The notes under the pieces: generated by a model | What the model was told of the DNA's origin: nothing | Database searches by the model: none | What the model saw: the letters and a program-made list of their open reading frames with translations, nothing else | Source of the DNA: Thermoproteota archaeon | GTDB lineage: Archaea; Thermoproteota; Thermoprotei_A; Sulfolobales; Acidilobaceae | Length of the DNA stretch: 29,248 nucleotides | Assembly (NCBI GenBank): GCA_013152575.1 | Contig: JAADGB010000024.1 | Location: 1-29,248 of the forward strand | Reading direction: 5' to 3' | In this document: piece after piece, positions 1 to 7,977 of the stretch | Layout of the letters: each line of letters begins with the position of its first letter | Numbering within the stretch: the stretch's first letter is position 1 | Position numbers and translations under genes: made by a program

Positions 1-134
1 AACTACTTCACATTGAAAAACATCCTAGAGCCGTAGGTATCACGCCTGAAGCGATTCCCCAGGCCGTGTTAATTTCTTTGAGTCAATGTAATGGTCTGAT
101 GTTAAGTGCACGATTTCATGAGATTTATTCACAG

Positions 135-869
135 TTAATACAAATCTTTTCTGATGTTTTTCGCAAAGTATGGTAAGAGGGCTATACCTGTTAAGAATCC
201 ACCTATATGTGCCCAGAATGCCACCCCCGCTTGGACGCCCGTGAACACTACGAATAATCCAAGGACTAGCTGGTAAATGAACCAGAAGAGTATGTATACG
301 CTTGCTGGTAGTCTGAGGGGTATTGGGATATATCCCCAAAATGTGAGGACCTCGATCTCGCTCGAGGGGAATAGGGTCAGATAGGCTCCTAGTACTCCAC
401 TGATAGCTCCACTCGCCCCGATAGCCGGTATTAGGAATGGGTTAACGCCTGATGTTAGTACGGCGTTGCCTATCAATGACGAGGGCATTATGACTAGGCT
501 CATTATATGGAATAGTGTTGCGCCAACACCGGAGGCTAAGTAGAATGCTAGATATCTGATCTTACCCATTGCTCTCTCTACGTCGTCTCCAAATATGTAC
601 AGGTAGAGCATGTTTCCGAAGAGGTGGGCTAGGCCAGCGTGTAGGAACATTGAAGTGAATATTGTGTAAAGGCCTTTCCCGGCTAGTATCCGTCCTGGTA
701 TCATTCCAAGCTCGTAGATGACTTCATTGTAGGAGATTGCTCCGGGCACGAGGAGCTGGGGCATCGATATACCTATGAAGAAGATGACTATGTTTAGAAT
801 TATGAGTGTCGTGTTGACGAGTGGAAACTCTCTATGACCCTCGTATCCCGTATCGTGTATTGGAAACAT
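135..869 (-). CDS. Rhomboid family intramembrane serine protease
   Basis: A 244-residue polytopic membrane protein that would cleave transmembrane substrates within the lipid bilayer. The rhomboid signature is complete: HLFGN at residues 82-86, GASGA at 151-155 with the catalytic Ser153, and AHIGG at 220-224 with the catalytic His221. I count about six to seven hydrophobic segments. ATG at 869 is preceded by a GAGGAGG ribosome site about 7 nt upstream, which supports this start. It is transcribed divergently from ctaB and appears to share a palindromic TATA element with it. There is no extra cytoplasmic domain, so substrates cannot be guessed. The family call is firm; the biological role is unknown. 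Confidence 0.93.
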   Translation of the reverse strand: MFPIHDTGYEGHREFPLVNTTLIILNIVIFFIGISMPQLLVPGAISYNEVIYELGMIPGRILAGKGLYTIFTSMFLHAGLAHLFGNMLYLYIFGDDVERAMGKIRYLAFYLASGVGATLFHIMSLVIMPSSLIGNAVLTSGVNPFLIPAIGASGAISGVLGAYLTLFPSSEIEVLTFWGYIPIPLRLPASVYILFWFIYQLVLGLFVVFTGVQAGVAFWAHIGGFLTGIALLPYFAKNIRKDLY

Positions 870-919
870 GTAGTGGCCTCCTCATCCATCCAATTGGAGT
901 CTGCATGTAATTGTTCTCT

Positions 920-927
920 TTTATAAA
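920..927. promoter_or_regulatory. Palindromic TATA element between divergent genes
   Basis: TTTATAAA here is its own reverse complement. Read on the plus strand it predicts transcription starting near 950, about 18 nt before ctaB. Read on the minus strand it predicts a start near 897, about 28 nt before the rhomboid gene. The 98-nt divergent gap has no other equally good TATA box. That both genes use it is inference. Confidence 0.5.
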
Positions 928-967
928 CATCTAACTAGTAATACCCTCCTCCGGGAATGGATCTGGG

Positions 968-1840
968 ATGAAGGAGGCTCTAGAGCGAATAAAGTCACTG
1001 TTAGAAATGACTAAGCCTAAACAGTTAGCACTCCTAATGATAACTATGTATGGAGCCTATTTTGCAGGCGGCGGAGGATTCGATCTTCACAAGCTACTGC
1101 TGCTAACATTGACTGGTATAGGCTCGGCTGGCGGAGTCACGGCGTTAAACATGTATCTAGAAACGGATATCGATAGCCTCATGCCTAGAACTCGTGTGAG
1201 GCCTCTGCCCAGAGGAGCCTTGTCGCGATCTGAAGCACTCTATGGTATATCAATTCTGATAATTCTAGGAACAATTTCAGGTGCATTGATAAACAAGTAT
1301 GTAGCGTTATCCGCGCTGATTGGCCTCTATTTCGATATAATCGCGTATACTGAGATAGCCAAGAGGAGGACGGAGTGGGCATTACTTTTCGGCAGCGTGG
1401 CTGGTAGCATGCCAGCCCTAGGAGGATGGGCGGCTGCTACAGGAGGATATAGTCTAACAGGGATACTCTTAGCCGGGATAGTGTATGTCTGGCAACCCTT
1501 ACATGTCGCCTTCATACACTACTATTACGAAGATCAGTACAGCAAAGCAGGAATACCTACGATCCCTTCACGCCTTGGCTATAAAGCATTCGCAAACTTA
1601 GCATTATTCTCCGTTACATCTACAATATTCCTGGTTTGGGAAATAGCCTTAACTCTGGGGGAAGGATATCTCACAGCAGTAATTGCAACGTTGCTGGGAG
1701 TACAGGCTCTAAGGGCTGTTGCCAAGTTTAGGTTCACGCCAGGCAAGGAATTAGCTCGTGGTATGATAAAGTTCGCCAGTCCACTCGTGGGAATCATATT
1801 CATATTGCTTCCATTAGAGCTACATTTATTCATAATATAG
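968..1840 (+). CDS. ctaB: Protoheme IX farnesyltransferase (heme O synthase), UbiA family
   Basis: Transfers a farnesyl-type prenyl chain to heme B to make heme O, the precursor of heme A, for haem-copper terminal oxidases in the membrane. The 290-residue protein has the UbiA aspartate-rich site in its CtaB form: NMYLETDID followed by MPRTRVRPLPRG, around residues 59-84. It also has the second CtaB-specific block, VWQPLH followed by AGIPTIPSRLG. Eight or nine hydrophobic segments are visible. ATG 968 follows a TATA box by about 45 nt. An unknown membrane protein starts 15 nt downstream and is probably co-transcribed. No oxidase subunit genes lie in the window, so the oxidase it serves is elsewhere. 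Confidence 0.92.
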   Translation: MKEALERIKSLLEMTKPKQLALLMITMYGAYFAGGGGFDLHKLLLLTLTGIGSAGGVTALNMYLETDIDSLMPRTRVRPLPRGALSRSEALYGISILIILGTISGALINKYVALSALIGLYFDIIAYTEIAKRRTEWALLFGSVAGSMPALGGWAAATGGYSLTGILLAGIVYVWQPLHVAFIHYYYEDQYSKAGIPTIPSRLGYKAFANLALFSVTSTIFLVWEIALTLGEGYLTAVIATLLGVQALRAVAKFRFTPGKELARGMIKFASPLVGIIFILLPLELHLFII

Positions 1841-1855
1841 AGGGTGTGTTAGATA

Positions 1856-2614
1856 ATGAGGAGTAGAGGATGCATAACAGGAGTTCCTGGATGCATTATC
1901 CTAGCCTCATCTGGAGGCATCGCTCTAGCCTCCCTTATAGTAGATAACATGACTATACCATTGGTCTATGCTGTCATCCTCTTATCTCTAGGATTGACGG
2001 TGTATAAGCTAACCCGGTTCTCAGACGCAATTATAGTAATGATATCTGCAACAATATTGATTGCCATATCACTACTGGCACCCAGAACACTAGCTGGCTT
2101 CATCGTATTCTATCTGACCATAGCCTGGCTAATACTAAGAACCACGTCACCAGAGGTCCTGTTGAGCTACTGGCCCTTAGTGGTGATCCCTGCATACGCC
2201 TATGGAGGCCAAGAGTGGATCCGCATCTTCTCCACTTCCGTCATACTCCTATCATCAATTGTAGCCTACTTGGAGAGTGGAAGAGGACATGCGTTGATGA
2301 TCACGGCGGTATCACCCATTGCGGTCCTCGTTAGCCCCGAGATCTCATTGGCAGCCTCGGCCTCTTCCCTCGCTCTTGCAGGGGTCCTAGCAGGAATAGT
2401 TGAGAGATCAGGTTGCCCATTCACGAAAGACTCAGGACTAGTGTTTATCGGGGTATCCCTATCAATAATAGGAGTCCTAATGGGGATAATTGAGGGACCC
2501 TGGACGGAGTATTGGACCATAATTTGGCTCATTGGATTCCTTTATATTGAAGCTGGCGCCTTAGTTCCTCAAGGTATCTTTCATAGACCCTCTTCTTTGG
2601 CGGCTGAAGCCTAG
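1856..2614 (+). CDS. Unknown polytopic membrane protein, ctaB operon
   Basis: I do not recognise this 252-residue protein. It is strongly hydrophobic, with roughly eight predicted membrane segments and only short polar loops. It has two cysteines near the N terminus and one in a late loop, and no clear catalytic motif. ATG 1856 follows a GAGGGTG ribosome site by about 11 nt and lies 15 nt after ctaB, so co-expression with heme O synthase is likely. A role in haem or quinone handling or in oxidase assembly is only a guess from context. Its last 86 nt overlap the 3' end of the convergent moaA gene, so both C termini are coded by the same DNA. Confidence 0.8.
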   Translation: MRSRGCITGVPGCIILASSGGIALASLIVDNMTIPLVYAVILLSLGLTVYKLTRFSDAIIVMISATILIAISLLAPRTLAGFIVFYLTIAWLILRTTSPEVLLSYWPLVVIPAYAYGGQEWIRIFSTSVILLSSIVAYLESGRGHALMITAVSPIAVLVSPEISLAASASSLALAGVLAGIVERSGCPFTKDSGLVFIGVSLSIIGVLMGIIEGPWTEYWTIIWLIGFLYIEAGALVPQGIFHRPSSLAAEA

Positions 2615-3614
2615 AGAGCTTTATACTCCTCTCTAAGGATTCGGTATGCTTGCCATCTCTAATTCTCGGCAGGAAATAGGGCCTCCTTAGCATGTTCACT
2701 CTTAGGAAAGTCTCTATTGCTGATATGATTCTATCTTCTATACTCCCCTTTCTTATGCCTGGTAGCATATTCGGCCTTGGACCCTTCCAGTTGAGGCAAG
2801 GCCACAGGTCGCCGAATGGTCCTAGCCTTATCCTCTGGCATCCCATACAGAAGATGGGGTTACCATAGGGTTTCACTATCTCTACACGTTCTCCTGATGG
2901 GAGGATGTACACGGGCCTGTTGTGGAGGCTTCTACGAACTACTTTCGCTCCTACTTCCAGGAGCTTTCTCTCGATCTCAGCCAGGGGATAATAGTACTTG
3001 TTGAAGAACCGGGCTCCTAGACCAACGGGATGGAGTTCTATTAGCTGTAATGTGGCGTCAAGCCTATGGGCCAAGTCTAGGAGATCCCATACCTCATGTT
3101 CATTTACTCCCTTCAAGACAACCATGTTGATTTTCAACCCGAGGCCAGCGTCTGACGCCTCTCTTAACCCTGCAATGGCCCGTTGGAGACCGTCTACTCC
3201 CGTTATGAACTTGTAGACCTCACTTCTTAGACTATGTATGGATACGTTTACCCGTGCGAGGCCATTCTCTGATAGTTTCGAGGCTAGTTTCTCTAATAAG
3301 TATCCATTGGTAGTCATTGATAATTCAAGGGTCGGGGCACCCTCCCGGAAGGCCTTTATGATATCCAGGATATCACTTCTAATTAGTGGCTCTCCTCCCG
3401 TGAACTTTATCTTGCTGATACCAATAATCTCGGCGGCCCTAGCTACAATATAGTAGTCTTCCGGGGTCAGTAGGGGTTTGAGAGACCCGGGCTTAACTGG
3501 CCCTTCAACACTCTCCCCCTCTATATGGCAGAAGATGCACCGGTAGTTGCACTCGACTGTAACTACTACTCTAAGGTTGTCGAGAGGCCTCATGTATGCG
3601 TCGTTGATCTTCAT
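2529..3614 (-). CDS. moaA: GTP 3',8-cyclase MoaA (molybdenum cofactor biosynthesis)
   Basis: Radical SAM enzyme that converts GTP to 3',8-cyclo-GTP in the first step of molybdopterin synthesis; in this organism the cofactor could serve Mo or W enzymes. Numbering from this start, the N-terminal cluster motif CNYRCIFC gives Cys22, Cys26 and Cys29. The second MoaA-specific cluster is C-x2-C-x13-C (Cys256, 259, 273), with the QRIRLG segment that contacts substrate in this family. FTGGEP follows the SAM site. I chose ATG 3614 because GGAGG lies 10 nt upstream; an upstream ATG at 3635 has no such site and nearly touches the RNase P RNA. The last 50 or so residues are a basic extension, and the usual C-terminal Gly-Gly of MoaA is missing. 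Confidence 0.88.
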   Translation of the reverse strand: MKINDAYMRPLDNLRVVVTVECNYRCIFCHIEGESVEGPVKPGSLKPLLTPEDYYIVARAAEIIGISKIKFTGGEPLIRSDILDIIKAFREGAPTLELSMTTNGYLLEKLASKLSENGLARVNVSIHSLRSEVYKFITGVDGLQRAIAGLREASDAGLGLKINMVVLKGVNEHEVWDLLDLAHRLDATLQLIELHPVGLGARFFNKYYYPLAEIERKLLEVGAKVVRRSLHNRPVYILPSGERVEIVKPYGNPIFCMGCQRIRLGPFGDLWPCLNWKGPRPNMLPGIRKGSIEDRIISAIETFLRVNMLRRPYFLPRIRDGKHTESLERSIKLSRLQPPKKRVYERYLEELRRQLQYKGIQ

Positions 3615-3642
3615 AGCATACAGTCCTCCATACATGCCTGGA

Positions 3643-3963
3643 GCCGGCCCCGGCTATAACCCGCCTTCTGTACTACGGCGGCATCCGACTCAGCGGTTCC
3701 CCCCACCCTTCGCGCGGCCCTCATCGGGTAGGGCCTTGCTCCGCCAGGGGCGGCCGTTTCACCGCATCCCCCAGCCTTGTCCGCTGGTTATCTGCCCCCT
3801 AGTTGCCTAGGGGGCCTCGCAGCTTCATCCTCATTGACTAGGGGCCGTGTCGTTTCTGTGCCGTTGCCGCGGGTTTCACCCGCGCCCCTTACGGGGCCTG
3901 GCTGCCGCGGGGAGGGCGGAGTTTCCTCGGGCTATAGCCCGTGGGCCGCCAGCCGGGGCCGGC
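3643..3963 (-). ncRNA. rnpB: RNase P RNA, archaeal type
   Basis: Catalytic RNA that trims the 5' leaders of pre-tRNAs. The ends 3952-3963 and 3643-3654 pair perfectly over 12 bp (helix P1). Reading the minus strand, conserved region I appears as GAGGAAACTCCGCC at 3928-3915, with C where GAGGAAAGUCC is usual. The 3' conserved region ACAGAAGGCGGGTTATAG occurs at about 3672-3655. Many internal GC hairpins are visible. The length of about 321 nt fits archaeal RNase P RNA. The GC content is far above the flanks, as expected for a hyperthermophile structural RNA. The gene lies 28 nt upstream of moaA on the same strand with no T-rich terminator between them. TATA-like sites upstream (3973-3978, 4059-4064) do not sit at ideal spacing, so the promoter is unclear. 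Confidence 0.93.
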
Positions 3964-4092
3964 TCCTAATCATTTATAGGTGCATGGGGCTATTCTAGGT
4001 TTGTTTAGACGCGCCGCTAGAGTAGTATCCCTAATATAACCTCCGTGTTTAGAGACTCTTTATAGGGACAAGCGTTGCCCCAAGTAAAAGAT

Positions 4093-4099
4093 TATAAAT
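4093..4099 (+). promoter_or_regulatory. TATA box for the glycoside-hydrolase-like gene
   Basis: TATAAAT centred at 4096 predicts transcription from about 4122, roughly 50 nt before the preferred ATG. The 3964-4092 stretch around it holds no gene. It contains TATA-like sites on the minus strand that could serve rnpB. Confidence 0.45.
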
Positions 4100-4172
4100 G
4101 CCGCTGCATGTTTGTGCGTCTTGTGGATAGTTGGAGACGGGGTATGTCGCTGTTAGCTTGTTCCTTGGTGGT

Positions 4173-6404
4173 ATGTTGATGTGGTGGCGTAAAAAATTCC
4201 TTCGAGCCTTGCAATTCAATATCGAGGATCCCTATGGGTTCTTCGCCGACAAGATCGATGCAAATACTCTCGTCAGCCTCGCCAAGCGTGTTCACGCAAA
4301 TGTCTTGATCGTGTTCGCTAGGGACGGTTGGGGCAGGGTCTTTTACGAGGGAAGCCGTCTCTATCCCCGTCATCATAATAGTGCCTTAGACTTGAGGGAG
4401 TTGGTTTCAAAAGCTAAGGATAACGGTATCCATGTAATCGTTATGGCGGCTCATACAGCTAACAGGTATATTTACAGGCTCCATCCAAACTGGGCGCAAC
4501 GAGATATTAAGGGAGAGGTGCTAGTTCTCGAGCACTATCCTAGAGCTGCCAAGATAATTGACCCGCACTGGCCTCAGATCTGTCCTAACAGTCCCGCGTT
4601 AGAGCAGTTCTTTATCCCAGAAGTCGAGGAAGCCGTCAAGCTTACGGGCGCCGATGGATTATTACTTGATAGTTTCAGGTACTTCCCAGATCCTCAGAGG
4701 GCATGCTTCTGCCAGTATTGTAAGACTAAGTTCAAGTCAGAGTATGGAGAGGAGTTGCCACACAGGATAGATATGGAGGAGGAGGCTGCAAGGCATGCTT
4801 GGGAATGGAGGTACAAAGTCAATCTGAGAGCTATTGAACGTATGAGGAAGGCTGTGAAGAGGGCCAACCCAGAGGCCTTATATCTGTATAATAGTCATCC
4901 TGCGGGCTGGGCTGGTAGAGGAAACATAGTCGTAGCCAAGGCCAGGAAGATACTCGACGGTGTATTCGCGGAGGCAAGCGAGGTCGATATCAGAGGTCCC
5001 GGGATGCTGACAATAATAACAAAGCTCAGCAAGGCGCTACTGGGCGATCCCAACAAACCGGTGTTTGTAAGCAGGAACCTATTCTATGATCTTAGACCTG
5101 TTCATAGCCCGCCGGATCCGACGATAAGGCTTGGCGTTTGGGAGATAGTAGCGGCTGGCGGGTATCCGCAGGCCACAATATTCTCTTCGCAATTCTTCAC
5201 TGATCCTAGGGCAGTTGATGCTGTTGCCGACGTCTACGAGGAGCTGGAGAAGATAGAGGATTACCTTGTTGAACGGGAACCACTGTACTATGTTGGTCTA
5301 CTCTTCGATCCTGAGACGCATGACAAGTACTATTGGAGCAAGCCAGAGTATTACATTGGTGAGGTTGAGGGATTCGCACTCATGCTGATGCATAACCATA
5401 TACCATGGAGCATTGTCTCAATGCAGGATATAGAGAGAGAAGCAGAGCCGAATAAGTACCCGATACTAGTCGCTGCAGGCACCTCAGTTGTTTCAGAGGA
5501 TTCAGAGGAAAAGCTAAGAGGGTACATCGCAGAAGGGGGCCTACTAGTCGCAACCCACGAGTTTGGTATAATGAGGCCAGACTTTACATATAGAGAAGCG
5601 TTAGCACTCCAGGATATATTCGGCGTCAACTACGAGGGGACGCTACGCTTTGGCTTCGCCTATATCCATCTAAGCGTGCCAGAAGTAAAGGATCTCTGGA
5701 ATGGTCTTCCCGAATCAGTGCCCATTGGGGATCACAGTGTTGTCTTTGCAAGGGAAAGAGTCGAACCTAGACTAGGAGAACTAGCTAGAGCCCGGTTGAC
5801 CTCCGCTAAACCGTTAGCGTATGCGAGAATGGGTAGAAGTGGATACGGTTACGAGTACACGCTGGGCAAGAGCACTCCGGCGCCTGACTCGGTTCTCAGC
5901 CTAGCAGCAATATCATACAACGAGTATGGTAACGGCAAGACGCTATACTACTCATTCAGATTGGGAGCACACTATTCTCGCCTAGGTATCCCCGACTACG
6001 CTCATCTCTTCCTACGACCCTTGCTGAAGTATGCACCACAACCGCCTGTCCGCCTGATAGGGTCCGAGACCGTGCAATTAGAGGCCTATAGAAAGGACGA
6101 TTCCATAATCGTACATCTCGTAAACCACACAACCAATCAAAGGATACTGAGTGCACCAACTGGCCCAAGCAAGCAGTCACCGCCAGGCTTCGATCCAGCA
6201 TATCGAGTGCACCCTACTAGAGTAATAGTTCCAGTTCGCGACCTAACATTGGAAGTAAGCCGTGATGTCTTCGGAGACAAATTGAGAGCGTGGAACCCTC
6301 TGACGGGAGAAGAGTACAGCTACACTACAGAAGGAGATTGGATAAGGGTCAGCATACCAGTGGTCGAAGATCATGTTATTGTTGTTATCGAGCCTAGATC
6401 ATAG
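4173..6404 (+). CDS. Putative glycoside hydrolase (GHL6-like barrel with beta-galactosidase trimerisation domain)
   Basis: A protein of about 743 residues resembling the hypothetical glycosyl hydrolase 6 (GHL6) group and A4-type beta-galactosidases. Residues 1-350 look like a TIM barrel: QFNIEDP near the start, HPNWAQRD, and then GADGLLLDSFRYF around 159-171, whose aspartate is a candidate catalytic residue. CFCQYC directly follows and resembles a metal site. Residues about 370-465 match a class I glutaminase-like trimerisation fold (YYVGLLFDP to VATHEFG). The C terminus looks like beta-sandwich, with VHLVNHT. ATG 4173 or 4179 follows a GGTGGT site; a TTG at 4131 is an alternative. No signal peptide is evident, so it is probably cytoplasmic. 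The substrate is unknown. It is monocistronic and ends 5 nt from the convergent lpd gene. Confidence 0.75.
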   Translation: MLMWWRKKFLRALQFNIEDPYGFFADKIDANTLVSLAKRVHANVLIVFARDGWGRVFYEGSRLYPRHHNSALDLRELVSKAKDNGIHVIVMAAHTANRYIYRLHPNWAQRDIKGEVLVLEHYPRAAKIIDPHWPQICPNSPALEQFFIPEVEEAVKLTGADGLLLDSFRYFPDPQRACFCQYCKTKFKSEYGEELPHRIDMEEEAARHAWEWRYKVNLRAIERMRKAVKRANPEALYLYNSHPAGWAGRGNIVVAKARKILDGVFAEASEVDIRGPGMLTIITKLSKALLGDPNKPVFVSRNLFYDLRPVHSPPDPTIRLGVWEIVAAGGYPQATIFSSQFFTDPRAVDAVADVYEELEKIEDYLVEREPLYYVGLLFDPETHDKYYWSKPEYYIGEVEGFALMLMHNHIPWSIVSMQDIEREAEPNKYPILVAAGTSVVSEDSEEKLRGYIAEGGLLVATHEFGIMRPDFTYREALALQDIFGVNYEGTLRFGFAYIHLSVPEVKDLWNGLPESVPIGDHSVVFARERVEPRLGELARARLTSAKPLAYARMGRSGYGYEYTLGKSTPAPDSVLSLAAISYNEYGNGKTLYYSFRLGAHYSRLGIPDYAHLFLRPLLKYAPQPPVRLIGSETVQLEAYRKDDSIIVHLVNHTTNQRILSAPTGPSKQSPPGFDPAYRVHPTRVIVPVRDLTLEVSRDVFGDKLRAWNPLTGEEYSYTTEGDWIRVSIPVVEDHVIVVIEPRS

Positions 6405-6409
6405 GGGGC

Positions 6410-7786
6410 CTAGTTTTCCCTTATCCTAGCTCCCTTCACATGTATAGGCCTCCCTATGGCGGCATTTACAACTTCCTCAATCGCCTCGCTCATAGTCGGA
6501 TGTGGGAATACGATCTCTAGAGCGTCATCGATCCTTGCACCAGTACTTACCAGGGTGGCGGCAGTAGCGGCTACTTCCGAGGCTGTTGGGAAGGCCATAT
6601 GTAATCCAATGATCCTCCTGGTTGATTTTTCGAATACTACTTTGATAAATCCATCAATTACACCATTGATGCGGGACTTTGCAAGGCCTCCAGTAGGTAT
6701 TCGTACTTCAACGGCCTTGATACCACGGCTTGAAGCGTCACTGAGCGTATAGCCTACACTCACAAAATCCAGCGGTCCAAAGACAACTGAAGGGATGACG
6801 TTAGTAGCTTTAGCCTTGTTGCCAAGTATGCACTCAGCAGCGTTTATGGATTGGTGAATAGCCTTATGCGCTAGCAAAGGGGGGCCGGTTAGGTCTCCTA
6901 CGGCGTAGACGCCTTCGATATTAGTGCGACCGCATGAATCAACTTTAACATAGCCTTTCTGATCGACATGGATCCCCAACGATTGGGCCTCTGCGTTCCT
7001 CGGCTTCCTTCCGATTGCAATAAGTACAGCGTCACTTTCGTGTTCAACGCCTCCGGCCTTTATCTTCACTCTCCCGCTATCTTTACTGATACCGCTTACT
7101 GGCGATCTCAATTGTATCTTGACTCCAAGCTTCGCGAGGATCCTGCGGGCTAGCAATCCGAAATCTTTATCCATCAATGGGAGAAGCCGGTCTAGAGCCT
7201 CTATGATTTTAACTCGTAGGCCAAAAGCTGAGAGGATAAATGCATACTCGACTCCAATGTATCCACCACCAATAACTGTTATGTCCTCTACACCATCGGG
7301 ATTCCAGCCTAGTATACTCCTATTGTCATGAACCAGTATTCCATCGACCTCTACGTTAAACGGATTGAAGGGCTCGCTACCTGTAGATAGGATTAAGGCC
7401 TTCTCCCACACCAGCTTGTCGCCATTCACAGAAACAACTCTCCTCTCAACGATCCTGCCTCGTCCATTGTATACATCGACTCCGAGGGAAGTTAACAGAT
7501 TCATTATGCTGTCTGACACTTCTCTAGCTATCCTCCGAGAATATTCTAGGGCGTCGTTCAAGTACCCTATTGGTTTTCTCGAGCTCTTTATGCCTAAGTG
7601 ATTCATAGCCATCAGGGTGAGTGCATACTTGCTTAGAGCCTTGGTCGGCACACAACCGTAATTAGTACACTCGCCTCCTACCTTGTCTTTTTCAACTAAT
7701 GCGACCCTTAACCCGGCCCTAGCTAGTCTTATCGCCGCAGGGTAACCGCCAGGACCACCGCCTAGGACTACAACGTCGTAGTTCAA
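6410..7786 (-). CDS. lpdA: Dihydrolipoamide dehydrogenase family flavoprotein
   Basis: FAD-dependent pyridine-nucleotide disulphide oxidoreductase of 458 residues, most like the E3 component that reoxidises dihydrolipoamide with NAD+. It shows the FAD-binding GGGPGG at 9-14, the redox pair in GGECTNYGC (Cys40 and Cys45), a second nucleotide site (VIGGGYIG), the central YAVGDLTG and the C-terminal HPTMSE with catalytic His429 and a glutamate partner. The start is TTG 7786, because an in-frame stop lies immediately upstream. No lipoyl protein, E1/E2 or glycine-cleavage gene is nearby, so the partner is encoded elsewhere. Mercuric or CoA-disulphide reductase seems less likely given HPTMSE and the C-x4-C spacing. 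Confidence 0.88.
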   Translation of the reverse strand: MNYDVVVLGGGPGGYPAAIRLARAGLRVALVEKDKVGGECTNYGCVPTKALSKYALTLMAMNHLGIKSSRKPIGYLNDALEYSRRIAREVSDSIMNLLTSLGVDVYNGRGRIVERRVVSVNGDKLVWEKALILSTGSEPFNPFNVEVDGILVHDNRSILGWNPDGVEDITVIGGGYIGVEYAFILSAFGLRVKIIEALDRLLPLMDKDFGLLARRILAKLGVKIQLRSPVSGISKDSGRVKIKAGGVEHESDAVLIAIGRKPRNAEAQSLGIHVDQKGYVKVDSCGRTNIEGVYAVGDLTGPPLLAHKAIHQSINAAECILGNKAKATNVIPSVVFGPLDFVSVGYTLSDASSRGIKAVEVRIPTGGLAKSRINGVIDGFIKVVFEKSTRRIIGLHMAFPTASEVAATAATLVSTGARIDDALEIVFPHPTMSEAIEEVVNAAIGRPIHVKGARIREN

Positions 7787-7835
7787 TTAGGGGTCCCCGA
7801 GAGTTGAGGTAGTTTATAGCGTACTAATGTATGAG

Positions 7836-7913
7836 TGGTGGGCCCGCGGGGATTTGAACCCCGGACCTCCGCCGTGTAAGGGCGGCGTCCTAACCAGGCT
7901 AGACGACGGGCCC
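7836..7913 (-). tRNA. tRNA-Val (anticodon UAC), CCA encoded
   Basis: The minus strand folds into a standard cloverleaf: acceptor GGGCCCG, anticodon stem CCGCC/GGCGG, loop CTTACAC with anticodon UAC, T-arm with GGTTCAAAT, discriminator A and an encoded CCA at 7838-7836. No intron is present. It is identical to the tRNA-Val at 10550-10627 except for the wobble base (7878). Confidence 0.97.
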
Positions 7914-7947
7914 TGGGCCCCAAAACAGATCCTATGTGGGTTGAGGA

Positions 7948-7954
7948 TTTTATA
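7948..7954 (-). promoter_or_regulatory. TATA box for tRNA-Val (UAC)
   Basis: TATAAAA on the minus strand, centred at 7951, predicts transcription from about 7925. That is 12 nt before the tRNA 5' end at 7913. Confidence 0.5.
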
Positions 7955-7977
7955 GAGTTTGGTGGGTTTGCTATTGT

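Noticed and set aside
3..176. A plus-strand frame open from the left edge to a TAA at 174-176 (57 codons)
   Set aside because: It has no recognisable motif, uses CGA/CGC arginine codons unlike the AGG/AGA-rich neighbours, and its end overlaps the rhomboid gene. It could be the tail of a gene entering from the left, but the evidence is too thin.
3547..3998. Two overlapping plus-strand reading frames of 73 and 87 codons
   Set aside because: They run antisense through the RNase P RNA and the start of moaA. Their composition reflects the GC-rich RNA, not protein coding.
6410..7786. Lpd as part of a 2-oxoacid dehydrogenase or glycine cleavage operon
   Set aside because: The neighbours are a convergent glycosidase-like gene and a tRNA. 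No E1, E2 or lipoyl-domain gene lies in the window.
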